Source: Streptomyces sp. NBC_00285
GTDB taxonomy: Bacteria; Actinomycetota; Actinomycetes; Streptomycetales; Streptomycetaceae
Direction: 5' to 3'
Length of the DNA stretch: 64,000 nucleotides
NCBI RefSeq assembly: GCF_036174265.1
Contig: NZ_CP108055.1
Coordinates: forward strand, 930,001 to 994,000
Shown in pieces: positions 24,113 through 35,558 of the stretch. Every line of letters starts with the position of its first letter. Within the stretch, counting starts at the first letter, position 1. The notes under the pieces were generated by a model that had not been told where the DNA came from, did not search any database, and saw only the letters and a program-made list of their open reading frames with translations. Position numbers and translations under genes: made by a program.

Positions 24113-25699
24113 ATGCTCGGTCTCGAACTCGTCGTCGTCCTGGGTGCGGCCGTGCTGGTGGGCAACGTACTGGGGCAGCGCTTCCACGTCGCGCCGCCCG
24201 TCGTGCTGCTCGTCGTGGGCGCGCTCATCGGCTTCGTCCCGGCCGTCCGCCAGACCCAACTCCCGCCCGAAGTAGTGTTGTTGCTCTTCCTTCCCGTGTT
24301 GCTGTACTGGGAGAGTCTGACCACCTCGATGCGGGAGATCCGGACGAACCTGCGCGGCATCGTCCTGCTCAGCACGGTCTTGGTCATCCTCACCGCGGGG
24401 GCCGTGGCGGTCGCCGGGCACGCGCTCGGGCTGCCGTGGGGACCGGCGTGGGCCCTGGGCGCGGCCGTGGCGCCCACCGACGCCACCGCGGTGAGTGCCC
24501 TGGCGGGCTCCCTGCCGCGCCGTCAGATCACCGTGCTGCGTGCGGAAAGCCTCGTCAACGACGGCACCGCACTGGTCATCTACGGCCTGGCCGTCGGTAT
24601 CACCGTCGGCGAGGAACACCTGGCACTGCCGCACGTCGGAGCGCTGTTCCTGCTGGCCTACGGCGGAGGGGCCGCGGTCGGGGTGGCGGTCGCCTGGGTC
24701 AACATGAACCTGCGGCGCCGACTGGACGATCCTCTGCTCGGCAACCTGGTCATGATCCTCGCTCCGTTCACGGCGTACCTGGTGGCCGAGTTGATCCACG
24801 CCTCCGGCGTCCTCGCGGTCGTCGTGAGCGGCCTGATCATGGCCCAGGTGGCGCCCAGCCTCATCCGCGCCGATCACCGTCGTCAGGCACTGGCCTTCTG
24901 GCCGCTGGCCACCTTCATCATCAACGGCGCTCTGTTCGTCCTGGTCGGAGTGGAACTGCAGTACGCGCTGCGCCACCTGAGCCGAGCCGACCTCAGGGAC
25001 GCCCTCATCGCGATCGGGGCGGTCAGCGTGGTCCTGGTCGCGGTCCGGTTCGCATTCCTGTTCTCCTCCGCCTACCTGATCCGCGCGATCGACCGGCGCC
25101 CCGAGCAGCGCCTGCGGAGAATGAGCGACCGGGCACGAGTGGTCAGCGGGCTGGCGGGCTTCCGGGGAGCGGTGTCACTGGCCGTGGCACTGTCCGTGCC
25201 GCAGAACCTCGACTCCGGCGAGCCGTTCCCCGGCCGGGCGTTCATCGTCTTCGTCACCTGCGGCGTCATCGTGGTGACCCTCGTGGTGCAGGGACTGCTG
25301 CTGCCGGGCGTGGTGCGCTGGGCCCGGCTGCCCCGCGACACCTCCGTCGACGAGGAGCAGGTCCTCGCCGAGACCACGGCGACCGAGGAGGCCATCCAGG
25401 CGCTGCCACAGCTCGCCGCCGAACAGGGGACAACTCCGAAGGTCGTGGAGTGGCTGCGCCAGGAGTACGAGGCCAACCTGGCGACCGTACGGGCGAGGGG
25501 CTCGGGCACCGACGACGATCCCGCCCTGCTCCACAACCGCCACTACACCGACCTCCGCCTCGCCCTCATCGCCACGAAGCGTGCGACCGTCGTCCGCCTG
25601 AGGGACGAGTCGCAGATCGACGACACCGTGCTCCGCCGTCTCCAGGCCTCCCTGGACAACGAAGAGGTCCGGCTGGCCGGAGGCGAGCAGGTGGAGTAG
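24113..25699 (+). CDS. Na+/H+ antiporter, CPA1 family
   Basis: 528 residues with about 12 membrane helices in the first 400. It contains the CPA1 signature AAVAPTDATAVSALAGSLP (the ion-binding TM5) and RAESLVNDGTALVIYGLAVG (TM6), plus GFRGAVSLAVALSVPQ. The soluble C-terminal tail (about 410-528) is charged and coiled-coil-prone, as in NhaP/SLC9-like proteins. Exchanges protons for Na+ or K+, possibly to relieve acid stress from acid-producing catabolism nearby. AGGAG precedes the ATG at 24113. Confidence 0.92.
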   Translation: MLGLELVVVLGAAVLVGNVLGQRFHVAPPVVLLVVGALIGFVPAVRQTQLPPEVVLLLFLPVLLYWESLTTSMREIRTNLRGIVLLSTVLVILTAGAVAVAGHALGLPWGPAWALGAAVAPTDATAVSALAGSLPRRQITVLRAESLVNDGTALVIYGLAVGITVGEEHLALPHVGALFLLAYGGGAAVGVAVAWVNMNLRRRLDDPLLGNLVMILAPFTAYLVAELIHASGVLAVVVSGLIMAQVAPSLIRADHRRQALAFWPLATFIINGALFVLVGVELQYALRHLSRADLRDALIAIGAVSVVLVAVRFAFLFSSAYLIRAIDRRPEQRLRRMSDRARVVSGLAGFRGAVSLAVALSVPQNLDSGEPFPGRAFIVFVTCGVIVVTLVVQGLLLPGVVRWARLPRDTSVDEEQVLAETTATEEAIQALPQLAAEQGTTPKVVEWLRQEYEANLATVRARGSGTDDDPALLHNRHYTDLRLALIATKRATVVRLRDESQIDDTVLRRLQASLDNEEVRLAGGEQVE

Positions 25700-25756
25700 G
25701 CCGCTTGCGGTATGTGCCCTGACGACGCGAGCCCCACGAGAAGGAATCCCGCTGCC

Positions 25757-27845
<2,089 letters not shown>

Positions 27846-28094
27846 CTCGGCCCATCCATTTCGCCGGGCCGTTCTCCTGCACCGCTCCTTCTCCGGGCCC
27901 ACCCGGTCGGCGGCTTCGGTGAAGTGCGAATCCGTGGGACCCAGCCCGGTGCTCAGGGTCGATGCCGGAATTGATCGGAGACGTGAAGGCGCTGACCGCG
28001 GCCGAGACAGTCCGAGGTCCCCCTGCGCCACCGGCGAATCCGGAATCCGCTCCCATTTCCCTCCTCCTTCCCGCGACGATTGAAGAACCCTTTC

Positions 28095-29039
28095 ATGCGC
28101 ATCGACACGCACGCTCACGTCTACCCCAGCGACTACCTGGACTTCCTGGCCGACTCGGGCGTCACGACCACCGGCGGCCAGCGCGGGCTCGGGGCCGACG
28201 ACACCGACAAGGAACTCGAGGCCCGTTTCTCCCTGATGGACCGGGCCGGTGTGGACCGGCAGGTGATCTCCGCCTCCCCGCTGACGGGCGCACTGCCGGA
28301 TCCGGATCAGGCCGCGTCGGCCGCCCGCATGATCAACGACCGGTACGTCGACCTGGTGGACCACCACCCCGACCGCTTCCTGGCCTTCGTCGTGCTTCCT
28401 CTGCCGCACGTCGACGCGGCCCTGGCCGAGCTCGACCGCGTCCTCGACGCGCCGGGGGTGGTGGGCGTGGCCCTGACCACCTCGGCCGCGGGCCGGGCGC
28501 TGACCGACCCGGCCTTCGCACCGGTGTGGCAGGAACTCGACCACCGCGGCACCGTGATGTACCTCCACCCCGCCGGCGACGGCGTCGCCTCCCCGCAGAT
28601 CACCGACCACCACCTCACCTGGATGGTCGGCGCGCCCGTGGAGGACACCGTCGTAGCGGCCCAGCTCATCACCCGTGGGTTCGTGACGCGCTACCCCCGT
28701 GTACGCATCCTCAACTCCCACTTCGGAGGGGCGTTGCCCATGCTGCTGGAGCGGTGGGACAACCTTGCCCACTTCGAGGCACCTGAGGCCCCCCTTCCGC
28801 CAAGCCAGGCTGCGCGCCTGGTGTGGTACGACACCGTCGCTCACAGTTCCCAGGCGGCACTGCGGGCCGCGGTCCAGGCGGTCGGCGCAGACCGACTCGT
28901 CCTCGGCAGTGACTTCCCGTACCAGGGCGGCGAGCACTACCTCGACGCCGTCGCCTACATCGAACGGGCCGGTCTCGACGCAGAGGACACCCAGGGCATC
29001 CTGGCCGCCAACGCGGAAGCGCTTCTGGGACTGGCCTGA
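28095..29039 (+). CDS. amidohydrolase-2 family protein (second copy)
   Basis: 314 residues. Metal ligands in RIDTHAHVYPSDYLDF at the N-terminus, YLHPAGDG in the middle, NSHFGGALPMLLERWDNL, and LVLGSDFPYQGG near the end. It is related to the protein at 25757 but clearly diverged. A TTG 15 bp upstream is in frame; the ATG at 28095 fits the family start better. The 249 bp before it hold no gene. It closes the plus-strand run and is convergent with the TetR at 29254. Confidence 0.87.
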   Translation: MRIDTHAHVYPSDYLDFLADSGVTTTGGQRGLGADDTDKELEARFSLMDRAGVDRQVISASPLTGALPDPDQAASAARMINDRYVDLVDHHPDRFLAFVVLPLPHVDAALAELDRVLDAPGVVGVALTTSAAGRALTDPAFAPVWQELDHRGTVMYLHPAGDGVASPQITDHHLTWMVGAPVEDTVVAAQLITRGFVTRYPRVRILNSHFGGALPMLLERWDNLAHFEAPEAPLPPSQAARLVWYDTVAHSSQAALRAAVQAVGADRLVLGSDFPYQGGEHYLDAVAYIERAGLDAEDTQGILAANAEALLGLA

Positions 29040-29253
29040 TCCTGCCGGCCAAGGGTCGGCGAGCACGTCCGGGAGTACCTGACGGCGCTCCACATGCGGC
29101 CACGGGCAGGTGGCCGGCGGCCATGCCTGGTGTGCGGTAGTGCCCAGCAGCGGGTGGCGAGGCCACCCGACAGGAGCGGCGATGACGGGTTGTCAGGAGT
29201 CCGGTCCAGCTGCCTGAACGCGGTGGTTCCCCTCCGTCAGAAGCTTTCGGTGA

Positions 29254-29856
29254 CTACTCCCGGGAGTCCCGCTGTGCGTCGGAAGGCTGCACCGTGGTGA
29301 GCCATTGGGCGACGACGGCGTCGATGAAGGCGTCGGTGACCTGGCCGCGGTCGAGGAAGAGGCGGGCGAGGACGGGCCCGTACAGGAGGGTGAACTCGTC
29401 TTCGCCGATCTGGATGCCCGAAGGCTCCAGCAGCTTGTTGAAGCCGACGTGGCGGTCCTCGCCGATGCGGACGAGCGCGCGCGCACTGTCGGGGTCGTGG
29501 TCGGCCTGGGCGGTGACGGCCAGGGCCGCGGATCGCACGGCCGGCACGCTGACGCCGGCGCGCAGGCTCTTCAGCCAGGCGGTGGCCACCTCACGCACGT
29601 CACTGCCCGGTTCGGGGTAGGTGCCGAGGTCGGGGCCTTCGAGGACGAGGTCGAAGAGCAGCGCGGCCCTGGTGGGCCAGTGCCGGTAGAGGGTCTGGCG
29701 GGTGACGTCCGACCGCTCGGCCAGCAGGGCGTAGGTCAGTCCGGCAGGTCCGACCTGAGGCAGCAGTTCCCGCGCGACCGCCAGCACGCGATTGCGGGTG
29801 CGCTGTACACGCGGGTTGCCCGGAGTCGGCTGACGGCGGTGGAGGGGCTGCTTCAT
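29254..29856 (-). CDS. TetR-family regulator
   Basis: 200 residues. HTH at about 22-66 with YALLAERSDVTRQTLYRHWPTRAALL; C-terminal helices carry a ligand pocket of unknown specificity. Divergent from the hydrolase at 29999, with three matching 20-bp operators in the 142 bp between them. It very probably represses itself and the hydrolase/ABM pair. Ligand unknown. Confidence 0.93.
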   Translation of the reverse strand: MKQPLHRRQPTPGNPRVQRTRNRVLAVARELLPQVGPAGLTYALLAERSDVTRQTLYRHWPTRAALLFDLVLEGPDLGTYPEPGSDVREVATAWLKSLRAGVSVPAVRSAALAVTAQADHDPDSARALVRIGEDRHVGFNKLLEPSGIQIGEDEFTLLYGPVLARLFLDRGQVTDAFIDAVVAQWLTTVQPSDAQRDSRE

Positions 29857-29875
29857 GCCACCACCCTACCCGCAC

Positions 29876-29895
29876 ATCATACGGCGCGTGTGATT
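29876..29895. promoter_or_regulatory. TetR operator 1
   Basis: Reads AATCACACGCGCCGTATGAT on the minus strand. One of three copies of the consensus AATCAYACGCRCYGNATGAT in the divergent promoter; 20 bp from the TetR start codon. Confidence 0.75.
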
Positions 29896-29910
29896 GACGT
29901 CACAGGCGGC

Positions 29911-29930
29911 AATCATACGCGCTGCATGAT
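29911..29930. promoter_or_regulatory. TetR operator 2
   Basis: AATCATACGCGCTGCATGAT on the plus strand, 35 bp from operator 1 (start to start). Outer arms ATCAT/ATGAT are palindromic. Confidence 0.75.
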
Positions 29931-29944
29931 AGACCTGAGGAAGC

Positions 29945-29964
29945 AATCACACGCACTGGATGAT
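29945..29964. promoter_or_regulatory. TetR operator 3
   Basis: AATCACACGCACTGGATGAT on the plus strand, 34 bp from operator 2 and 34 bp before the ATG of the hydrolase at 29999. Confidence 0.75.
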
Positions 29965-29998
29965 TCTTGCGTGTCGACGATTCGAAAGGCAGACGCTC

Positions 29999-30793
29999 AT
30001 GTCACCCCGCAACCTCACCGCACCCACCTTCGCCCGCACTCGCCTCGGCTCCGGCCCCGGCCTACTCCTCGCCCACGGCGCAGGCAGCAGCCTGGCCGGC
30101 ACCTACGGCCCCGTCCTGGAAGCCCTCGCCGCCCGCCACACCGTCGTCGGCATCGACTACCCCGGCAGCGGCGACACCCCCCGCTCCACCACCCCGCTGT
30201 CCGTCGACGAGCTCGCCGACCAGCTCGTCGCCGCCGCCGACGCGGAGGACGTCGACCGCTTCGCCGTGTCCGGCTACTCCCTCGGGGGCCCGGTCGCCGT
30301 CCGCGCCGCCACCCGCCACCCCGAGCGCGTCACCGCACTCGTCCTGACCGCCGCCTTCCCGCACCGCGACAACCGGCTCGCTCTCGCCTCCTCGATCCAG
30401 AGCAAGATCGCCGCGTCCGGCGACCGCGAGCTGCTCGCCGAGTTCCAGCTCATGGTGGCCCTCGGCACCCAGGCACTGGAGTCGATGCCGGCCGAACAGC
30501 TGCGGCAGACCCTCGGCTACGTCGCCGCCGGTACGGCCGACGGCAGCGCCGAGCAGACCGACCTCGTCGGCCAGGTCGACGTCCGGGACGACCTCGCCGG
30601 CATCACGGTCCCCACCCTGGTCGTCTCGACCACCGACGACCGGCTCGTCTCCAGCGCCCTGCACCGCCGGCTCGCCGAGACCATCCCCGGCGCCCAGCTC
30701 GCGGAAATAGCCACCGGCCACCTTCCGATGCTGGAGCGGACCGAGGAGTGGCTGCAGCTCATCACCGACTTCCTCGACAAGCACCCCGCCTGA
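29999..30793 (+). CDS. alpha/beta hydrolase
   Basis: 264 residues. Oxyanion strand LLAHGAGSS (about 24-32), nucleophile Ser in VSGYSLGGPVAVR, acid in LVVSTTDDRLVS, and catalytic His in TGHLPMLER near the C-terminus: a complete triad. The ATG at 29999 (after AAAGG) is used; the frame open from 29960 would start within operator 3. Likely an esterase or other hydrolase inducible through the adjacent TetR. Confidence 0.9.
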   Translation: MSPRNLTAPTFARTRLGSGPGLLLAHGAGSSLAGTYGPVLEALAARHTVVGIDYPGSGDTPRSTTPLSVDELADQLVAAADAEDVDRFAVSGYSLGGPVAVRAATRHPERVTALVLTAAFPHRDNRLALASSIQSKIAASGDRELLAEFQLMVALGTQALESMPAEQLRQTLGYVAAGTADGSAEQTDLVGQVDVRDDLAGITVPTLVVSTTDDRLVSSALHRRLAETIPGAQLAEIATGHLPMLERTEEWLQLITDFLDKHPA

Positions 30794-30885
30794 ACGCTCG
30801 CCACGAGCGGCACCCCAGGGGCCAGGCCCCACACCCGGACCGCTCCTTGATCACAACTCACCACACCCGCGTACATGGAGGAACC

Positions 30886-31257
30886 ATGCTCAAGTTCGGC
30901 CAGCTCGACGAGACCCCCCACTTCCACGACCAGCAGAAGGAGGAGGCCGGCCCGGTCACCATCATCAACACCTTTGTCGCCCCGGAGGGCAAGGAGGACG
31001 AGGTGGTGGCCGCCTGGAAGGACGACGCGGAGTACATGAAGAGGTCGGGGAGCCTCCTCTCGGTGCAGCTGTACCGGGGCATAGCCGGCAGCCGGCTCTT
31101 CACCAACGTCGCGGTCTGGAAATCCACCGAGCACCTCCGTGCAGCGCTCGGCACGCCGGAGTTCGCCTCGCACCTGGCGAGCTACCCTGCCGGCACGGTG
31201 GCCTACCCGCACCTCTACCAGAAGTTCGCTGTAGAGGGCGTCTGCGACGGGGAATGA
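30886..31257 (+). CDS. antibiotic biosynthesis monooxygenase (ABM)-domain protein
   Basis: 123 residues. Dimeric ferredoxin-like ABM fold: VTIINTFVAPEGKEDEVVAAWKDDAEYMKRSGSLLS in the first half (seen as VTIINTFV..EVVAAWKDDAEYM) and FTNVAVWKSTEHLRAAL in the second, then a short tail. Family members range from cofactor-free monooxygenases to heme oxygenases and simple binding proteins. Strong TGGAGGAACC before the ATG. It lies 92 bp after the hydrolase, in the same TetR-controlled unit. Confidence 0.87.
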   Translation: MLKFGQLDETPHFHDQQKEEAGPVTIINTFVAPEGKEDEVVAAWKDDAEYMKRSGSLLSVQLYRGIAGSRLFTNVAVWKSTEHLRAALGTPEFASHLASYPAGTVAYPHLYQKFAVEGVCDGE

Positions 31258-31633
31258 CGACCGCCACCCGAGACCGGGCCGCCGTTCGCCACGCGCACGA
31301 CGTGGTAGCGACGTTCGGTTCCTGGTCAGCCTCGGGCTCGCGCCGACGACGCCGATCCGTGTCCTCTGACCGACCGGTGCTCGAAGCACTCGGCCTGGTC
31401 CGCACGGAGAAACACTCAGCGGCAGGACGTACGAGAGGACGCAGGTCGCTGGTCACCGGGACGGCGTACATCCCGCTGCTGGTCCGACGGTCGGGACACC
31501 GGGTGACGGCGATGGCGGTACCTGGAGCTGTTTCCCAGGTACCGCCGGAAGGTCGGCGAAGCCGATCGACTCCCTCCGGGAAGCGAAGGTCACCCTGACG
31601 CCGCCGGCCCGTTCGCCGCCGCGGCGAGCGCCG
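31258..31633. other. 376-bp gap without a supported gene
   Basis: A plus-strand frame of 114 codons overlaps the ABM stop, but its Arg/Ser-rich translation has no family features and poor coding bias. Apart from the hairpin at 31514-31546 I see nothing here. Confidence 0.6.
31514..31546. terminator. 12-bp perfect inverted repeat, probable bidirectional terminator
   Basis: GGCGGTACCTGG at 31514-31525 pairs with CCAGGTACCGCC at 31535-31546 across a 9-base loop. It stands between the plus-strand ABM gene and the minus-strand ligase remnant. Confidence 0.6.
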
Positions 31634-32486
31634 TCACACCGCCTCGACGGAGTCTGCCTTGCCACGGACGACATCCCGCAGACGCTTCTTGTCGATCTTG
31701 CCGACCTTTGTCAGCGGCAACTCCTCAACGACCAGCAGGTCTTCCGGGAGCTTGTATCGCGCCACCTGCATGGCGGTGAGGGCGGCACGGACCGATTCGA
31801 GGCTCAAGTGGGTCCCTGGCTCGACGACCACGACCGCGCACACCCGCTCCCCCAGGTCGGGGGCGGCCTTCGCGACGGCCGCGACGCGGGCGACACCGGG
31901 CAGGCGGTAGATCAGGTTCTCGACCTCCTCGGCGGAGATCTTCTCGCCTCCCCGGTTGATGAGGTCCTTGTCTCGTCCTTCGACGACGAGATTGCCCGAC
32001 GGGTGCAGCCGGACGACGTCACCGGTGCGGTACCAGCCGTCGGGGGTGACCGCTCGGGCGTTGTGTTCGTCGGCCCGGTAGTAGCCGCTTGGGGTGTACG
32101 GGCCGCGGGTGAGCAGCGCGCCCATCTCGCCTGGCCGTACCGGCTTGTCGGAGGCATCGGCGACGAGGATCTCGTCGTCGAGGCGCGTGTAGTTCAACAG
32201 TCCCTCTGCCATGCCGAACACCTGCTGGAGCGTGCCACCGAGCACGGGTTCGGCGCGGCGGGCGACCTCCGGCGCAAGGCGGGCGCCCACCCACCTGCAA
32301 CAGCCGTAGTGCGGGCGGGGCGGGGTGGCGGCCGGAGGCCACCGCGTCGATCCAGCGCTGGACGACGGCCGGTACGGCGGCGGCGACCGTCACGCCCTCG
32401 GCGGCCATCAGCGGCAGCGCCTTACCGGGTTCCGGGGTGCGGGCCAGGACGACCCGGCCGCCGTTCATGTGGGTGCCCAGGATGCC
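31634..32486 (-). pseudogene. EntE/DhbE-like 2,3-dihydroxybenzoate-AMP ligase, truncated and frameshifted
   Basis: The C-terminal part of an acyl-adenylating enzyme. Frame 1 (32290-31634) carries QVFGMAEGLLNYTRLDD, the adenylation motif YRTGDVVRLHPSGNLVVEGR, INRGGEKISAEEVE and the catalytic lysine region KVGKIDKKRLRD. Frame 2, upstream, carries ILGTHMNGGRVVL to LRLLQVGG and joins frame 1 after an apparent one-base shift near 32287. Homology stops abruptly near 32486, so about the first 230 residues, including the AMP-binding P-loop, are gone. No siderophore genes are nearby. Non-functional remnant. Confidence 0.85.
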
Positions 32487-32742
32487 GGGGCGAACCCCCG
32501 GATCAGGTCGAACCTGTACACCACGTCCCTGGACGCAACCAGGCAATGTCCACGGGTACTACTCGTCGCGGTGATGGACTCGCTGCATCGGCCGTACGAG
32601 CGACTCGACCACTCGTCGGCTGTGTGGGAGGCCGACGAGCGGTTCCTGCACCTGCCTCCGCCTGAGAACTCCGCATCCGCACCTGCTCGTCGGCGCTCGG
32701 TTCCCAGGCCCACGGCGTTCCTCCAGACCGCCGCTCGTCGGT

Positions 32743-33411
32743 TCAGTCCGCGGTGGGCCGGGCGAGGCCGCGGTCGTAGGCGAAGATCACGGCCTGGATG
32801 CGGTCCCGGGCTCCGATCTTGGTCAGGACCCGGCCGACATGCGTCTTGACCGTGGACTCGGACAGCACGAACCGCGTGGCGATCTCCCCGTTGGTCCAGC
32901 CTTTGCCGACGGCCACGAGGATCTCGCGTTCACGGTCGGTCAGGGAGGTGAGCCTCGGGTCCTCGGCCGGGTCGGTTCTGTGGGAGGGGACGTACTTGGC
33001 GTACTCCTCAAGGAGGCGGCGGGTGAGAGCGGGCGCGATGACCGCGTCGCCGACGGCGACCGCACGGATCCCGGCGAGGAGCTCCTCGGGACGCGCGTCC
33101 TTGAGGAGGAACCCGCTCGCACCGGCCCGCAGGGCGGCGTGGACGTACTCGTCGAGGTCGAAGGTGGTGAGCACGAGGACGTGCGAGCGACCGCCTGCGG
33201 CGACGATGCGGCGGGTGGCCTCGATGCCGTCCATGCCGGGCATGCGGACGTCCATCAGGACGACGTCCGGACGCAGTTCGGCCGTCTTGCGGACGGCCTC
33301 GGCGCCGTGTCCGGCCTCACCTACGACGTCGGTCTCGGGGACGGAGTCCAGGAGCAGGTGGAAGCCGTAGCGTTGCAGCGGCTGGTCGTCCACGATGAGC
33401 ACGGTGGTCAT
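32743..33411 (-). CDS. NarL/LuxR-family response regulator
   Basis: 222 residues. Receiver domain with acidic pocket DDQ (residues 8-10), phospho-Asp in VVLMDVRMPGMDG (about 54), Thr in LTTFD and Lys in LLKDA. The C-terminal LuxR HTH reads LTDREREILVAVGKGWTNGEIATRFVLSESTVKTHVGRVLTKIG. Its ATG overlaps the stop of the sensor kinase by four bases. It completes a four-gene unit with the ABC exporter, and likely controls that operon. Confidence 0.95.
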   Translation of the reverse strand: MTTVLIVDDQPLQRYGFHLLLDSVPETDVVGEAGHGAEAVRKTAELRPDVVLMDVRMPGMDGIEATRRIVAAGGRSHVLVLTTFDLDEYVHAALRAGASGFLLKDARPEELLAGIRAVAVGDAVIAPALTRRLLEEYAKYVPSHRTDPAEDPRLTSLTDREREILVAVGKGWTNGEIATRFVLSESTVKTHVGRVLTKIGARDRIQAVIFAYDRGLARPTAD

Positions 33412-34691
33412 CGGTCACCGCCGCTTCCGGGCGTGAGGTCGAGGACTGCCTCGACGCTCCATCCTCCGCCGGCCGTCGGTCCTGCGCTGACATCGCCGCC
33501 GTACAAGGCCGCTCTCTCCCGCATGCCCACCAGGCCATGTCCTTCCTCGTTCGGCGGTCCGGGTGATGTGTCCGGGCCGGTGTCCTGGACCCTGATGGTC
33601 AGCCGGCTGTCCTCGGCGAGGATCGCCAGGTGTACCCGGGTGTCGGGTGCGGCGTGCTTCATGGTGTTGGTGAGGGCTTCCTGGACGATGCGGTACACCG
33701 TCAGCTGCACCCCGCTGTCCAGGGCGTCGACGTCGCCGGAGGTCCGATAGACGACCTCCAGTCCTGCGGTGCGCACCGTGGCGCAGAGGGCGCCGAGGTC
33801 CAGGATGCCGGGCTGCGGGCTGAGCTCGGGTCCACCGGTTGGATCGCCACCGGCCTCGCGCAGCACCCCGAGCACCCGCCGCAGTTCGCCGAGGGCCTGT
33901 CGGCCGGTGTCGCCGATGAGCAGCAGGGCCTCCTTGCCTCGCGCGGGTTGGATGTCCGTGGCGTAAGCGCCGGCGTCGGCGAGCGTGATGATGACGGACA
34001 GGTTGTGGCCGACGATGTCGTGCATCTCGCGGGCGACACGGGTGCGTTCAGTGGCCGTGGCCAGCCTGCTGCGCTGGTCACGCTCGATCTCCAGCCGGGC
34101 GGCCCGGTCCCGCAGCCCGGCGAGCTGGGCCCGGCGGATCCGGACCATCATGCCGAGCGCCAGGGCCGCGGTCGCCGTGCTCAGCAGGAAGAACAGCGCG
34201 TCCCAGGCGGACACCGCCGAGGACACGCGGACCGCGACCAGCGTCATGGCGCCCGCCATGACCGCGCAGGCGTACGGCATCTGCCGCAGCCGCCCGTGCA
34301 GGGCCAGGCTGTACAGCGCGACGAAGAGGGCGATGTCCGCGCGCATCGCGGCGCCCAGGGACCACTGCAGGACGAACACCGCGGCGATGACGCCGAAGGC
34401 CACCGCCGGCTTGCGCCGCCTCCACAGCAGCGGCAGTACCAGGCCCGCCTGCAGGACCAGCATGCCCGCGACGGGCAGGTGGGTGAAGGCGAGCCGGAAC
34501 CGGCGCGGACTGTCTCCGTCGTCCACACCGCCGTGGATCAGGTCGGGCAGGCAGAACATCAGGAAGACCAGGACGACGATGGCGGTGTCCAGCACCCAGG
34601 GATGTGTCCGGTCGGCCTGCCGCAGCCGCTGGCCGCCCCGGGAGAGCCGGGCGACCAGCGGTCCCATCCCGCTGATGTCATCGGTGGTCAT
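33408..34691 (-). CDS. sensor histidine kinase (HisKA_3 type)
   Basis: 427 residues. About six membrane helices occupy residues 25-175 (HPWVLDTAIVVLVFLMFCLP is the first), followed by a coiled linker. The dimerisation/phosphoacceptor motif is REMHDIVGHNLSVII, and the HATPase domain includes EALTNTMKHA and GHGLVGMRERAALYGG. The ATG at 34691 has AGGTG in front; a GTG three codons earlier is possible. No extracellular sensor domain, so it probably detects membrane stress or works with the ABC exporter. Partner of the regulator at 32743. Confidence 0.93.
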   Translation of the reverse strand: MTTDDISGMGPLVARLSRGGQRLRQADRTHPWVLDTAIVVLVFLMFCLPDLIHGGVDDGDSPRRFRLAFTHLPVAGMLVLQAGLVLPLLWRRRKPAVAFGVIAAVFVLQWSLGAAMRADIALFVALYSLALHGRLRQMPYACAVMAGAMTLVAVRVSSAVSAWDALFFLLSTATAALALGMMVRIRRAQLAGLRDRAARLEIERDQRSRLATATERTRVAREMHDIVGHNLSVIITLADAGAYATDIQPARGKEALLLIGDTGRQALGELRRVLGVLREAGGDPTGGPELSPQPGILDLGALCATVRTAGLEVVYRTSGDVDALDSGVQLTVYRIVQEALTNTMKHAAPDTRVHLAILAEDSRLTIRVQDTGPDTSPGPPNEEGHGLVGMRERAALYGGDVSAGPTAGGGWSVEAVLDLTPGSGGDR

Positions 34692-34718
34692 GGACGTCAC
34701 CTGTCCATGGTGCGGGTG

Positions 34719-35558
34719 TCAGACGTCACTGCGCAGGAGCCGGTACGCCGCGCCGCCCAGCGCGAGCGCCGTCCAGCAGACGAAGACCAGCAGTCCGGCG
34801 CCCGGCGAGAGGGTCGTGGAGTCGTGGGTCAGGGAGAACATCGCCTCTCCCGCGTTGGACGGCAGGTAGGGGCTGATGTCGTTCTGCCAGGAGCTGGGCA
34901 GCAGGGAGATGAGCCCCGGGATCAGCATGAACGTGGCGACCAGGACCGAGATCCCGCCGGCCACCGACCGCAGCAGTGCGCCAAGGGCTGCGCCGATCAC
35001 CCCGACCAGGCCGAGGTACAGCCCTGCGCCCAGCAGACTCCGCAGGACACCTGCGTGGGAGAAGCTCATGTCCGCGGGCGTGCCCGAGACGATGCCACTC
35101 CCGATCAGGAAGGTGACGAACGCACCCAGTGTCCCCACCGCCAGGGCGACCAGCCCGAACACGGCCGCCTTGGACCACAGCACGGGCAGTCGGCGGGGCA
35201 CCGCCGCGAGCGTCGAGCGGATCATGCCGGTCGAGTACTCGCCCGCCGTGACCAGCACGCCGAGCACACCCAGGGCCAACTGGGCGAAGTTCGTACCGAA
35301 CAGGGACAGGCTGACGGTCGTCGAGTCGGCGAAGTCCGAGTCCAGGTTGCCGGAGTCGATTCCCGACTTGTAGCGGCTCGCGGCGATCAGCCCGAAGGCC
35401 ACCAGGAAGAGCAGGCCGAGGCCCAGGGTGATCCAGGTCGAGCGCAGGGACCACAACTTGGCCCACTCGGAGGCCAGCACGCGCCGTCCGGTTACCCGGT
35501 AGACGGGTCGGGCGGGGGTGGTGCGCGGTTTCTCGGCGGTTGCGGTGAGGGTGCTCAC
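34719..35558 (-). CDS. ABC-2-type transporter permease
   Basis: 279 residues, six likely membrane helices, beginning after a basic N-terminus at STWITLGLGLLFLVAFGLIAA. It has the ABC-2 features GTNFAQLALGVLGVLVTAGEYSTGMIRSTLAAVPRR, seen as TAGEYSTGMIRSTL, and a final FVCWTALALGGAAYRLL helix. A GTG start at 35558 overlaps the ATPase stop (GTGA). The open frame continues upstream to 36536 only as a shadow of the ATPase gene. Partner of the ATPase at 35555; exports a drug, lipid or peptide. Confidence 0.92.
   Translation of the reverse strand: MSTLTATAEKPRTTPARPVYRVTGRRVLASEWAKLWSLRSTWITLGLGLLFLVAFGLIAASRYKSGIDSGNLDSDFADSTTVSLSLFGTNFAQLALGVLGVLVTAGEYSTGMIRSTLAAVPRRLPVLWSKAAVFGLVALAVGTLGAFVTFLIGSGIVSGTPADMSFSHAGVLRSLLGAGLYLGLVGVIGAALGALLRSVAGGISVLVATFMLIPGLISLLPSSWQNDISPYLPSNAGEAMFSLTHDSTTLSPGAGLLVFVCWTALALGGAAYRLLRSDV

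Noticed and set aside
31254..31598. 114-codon frame after the ABM gene
   Set aside because: Arg/Ser-rich, weak third-position bias, contains the hairpin 31514-31546, no family signature.
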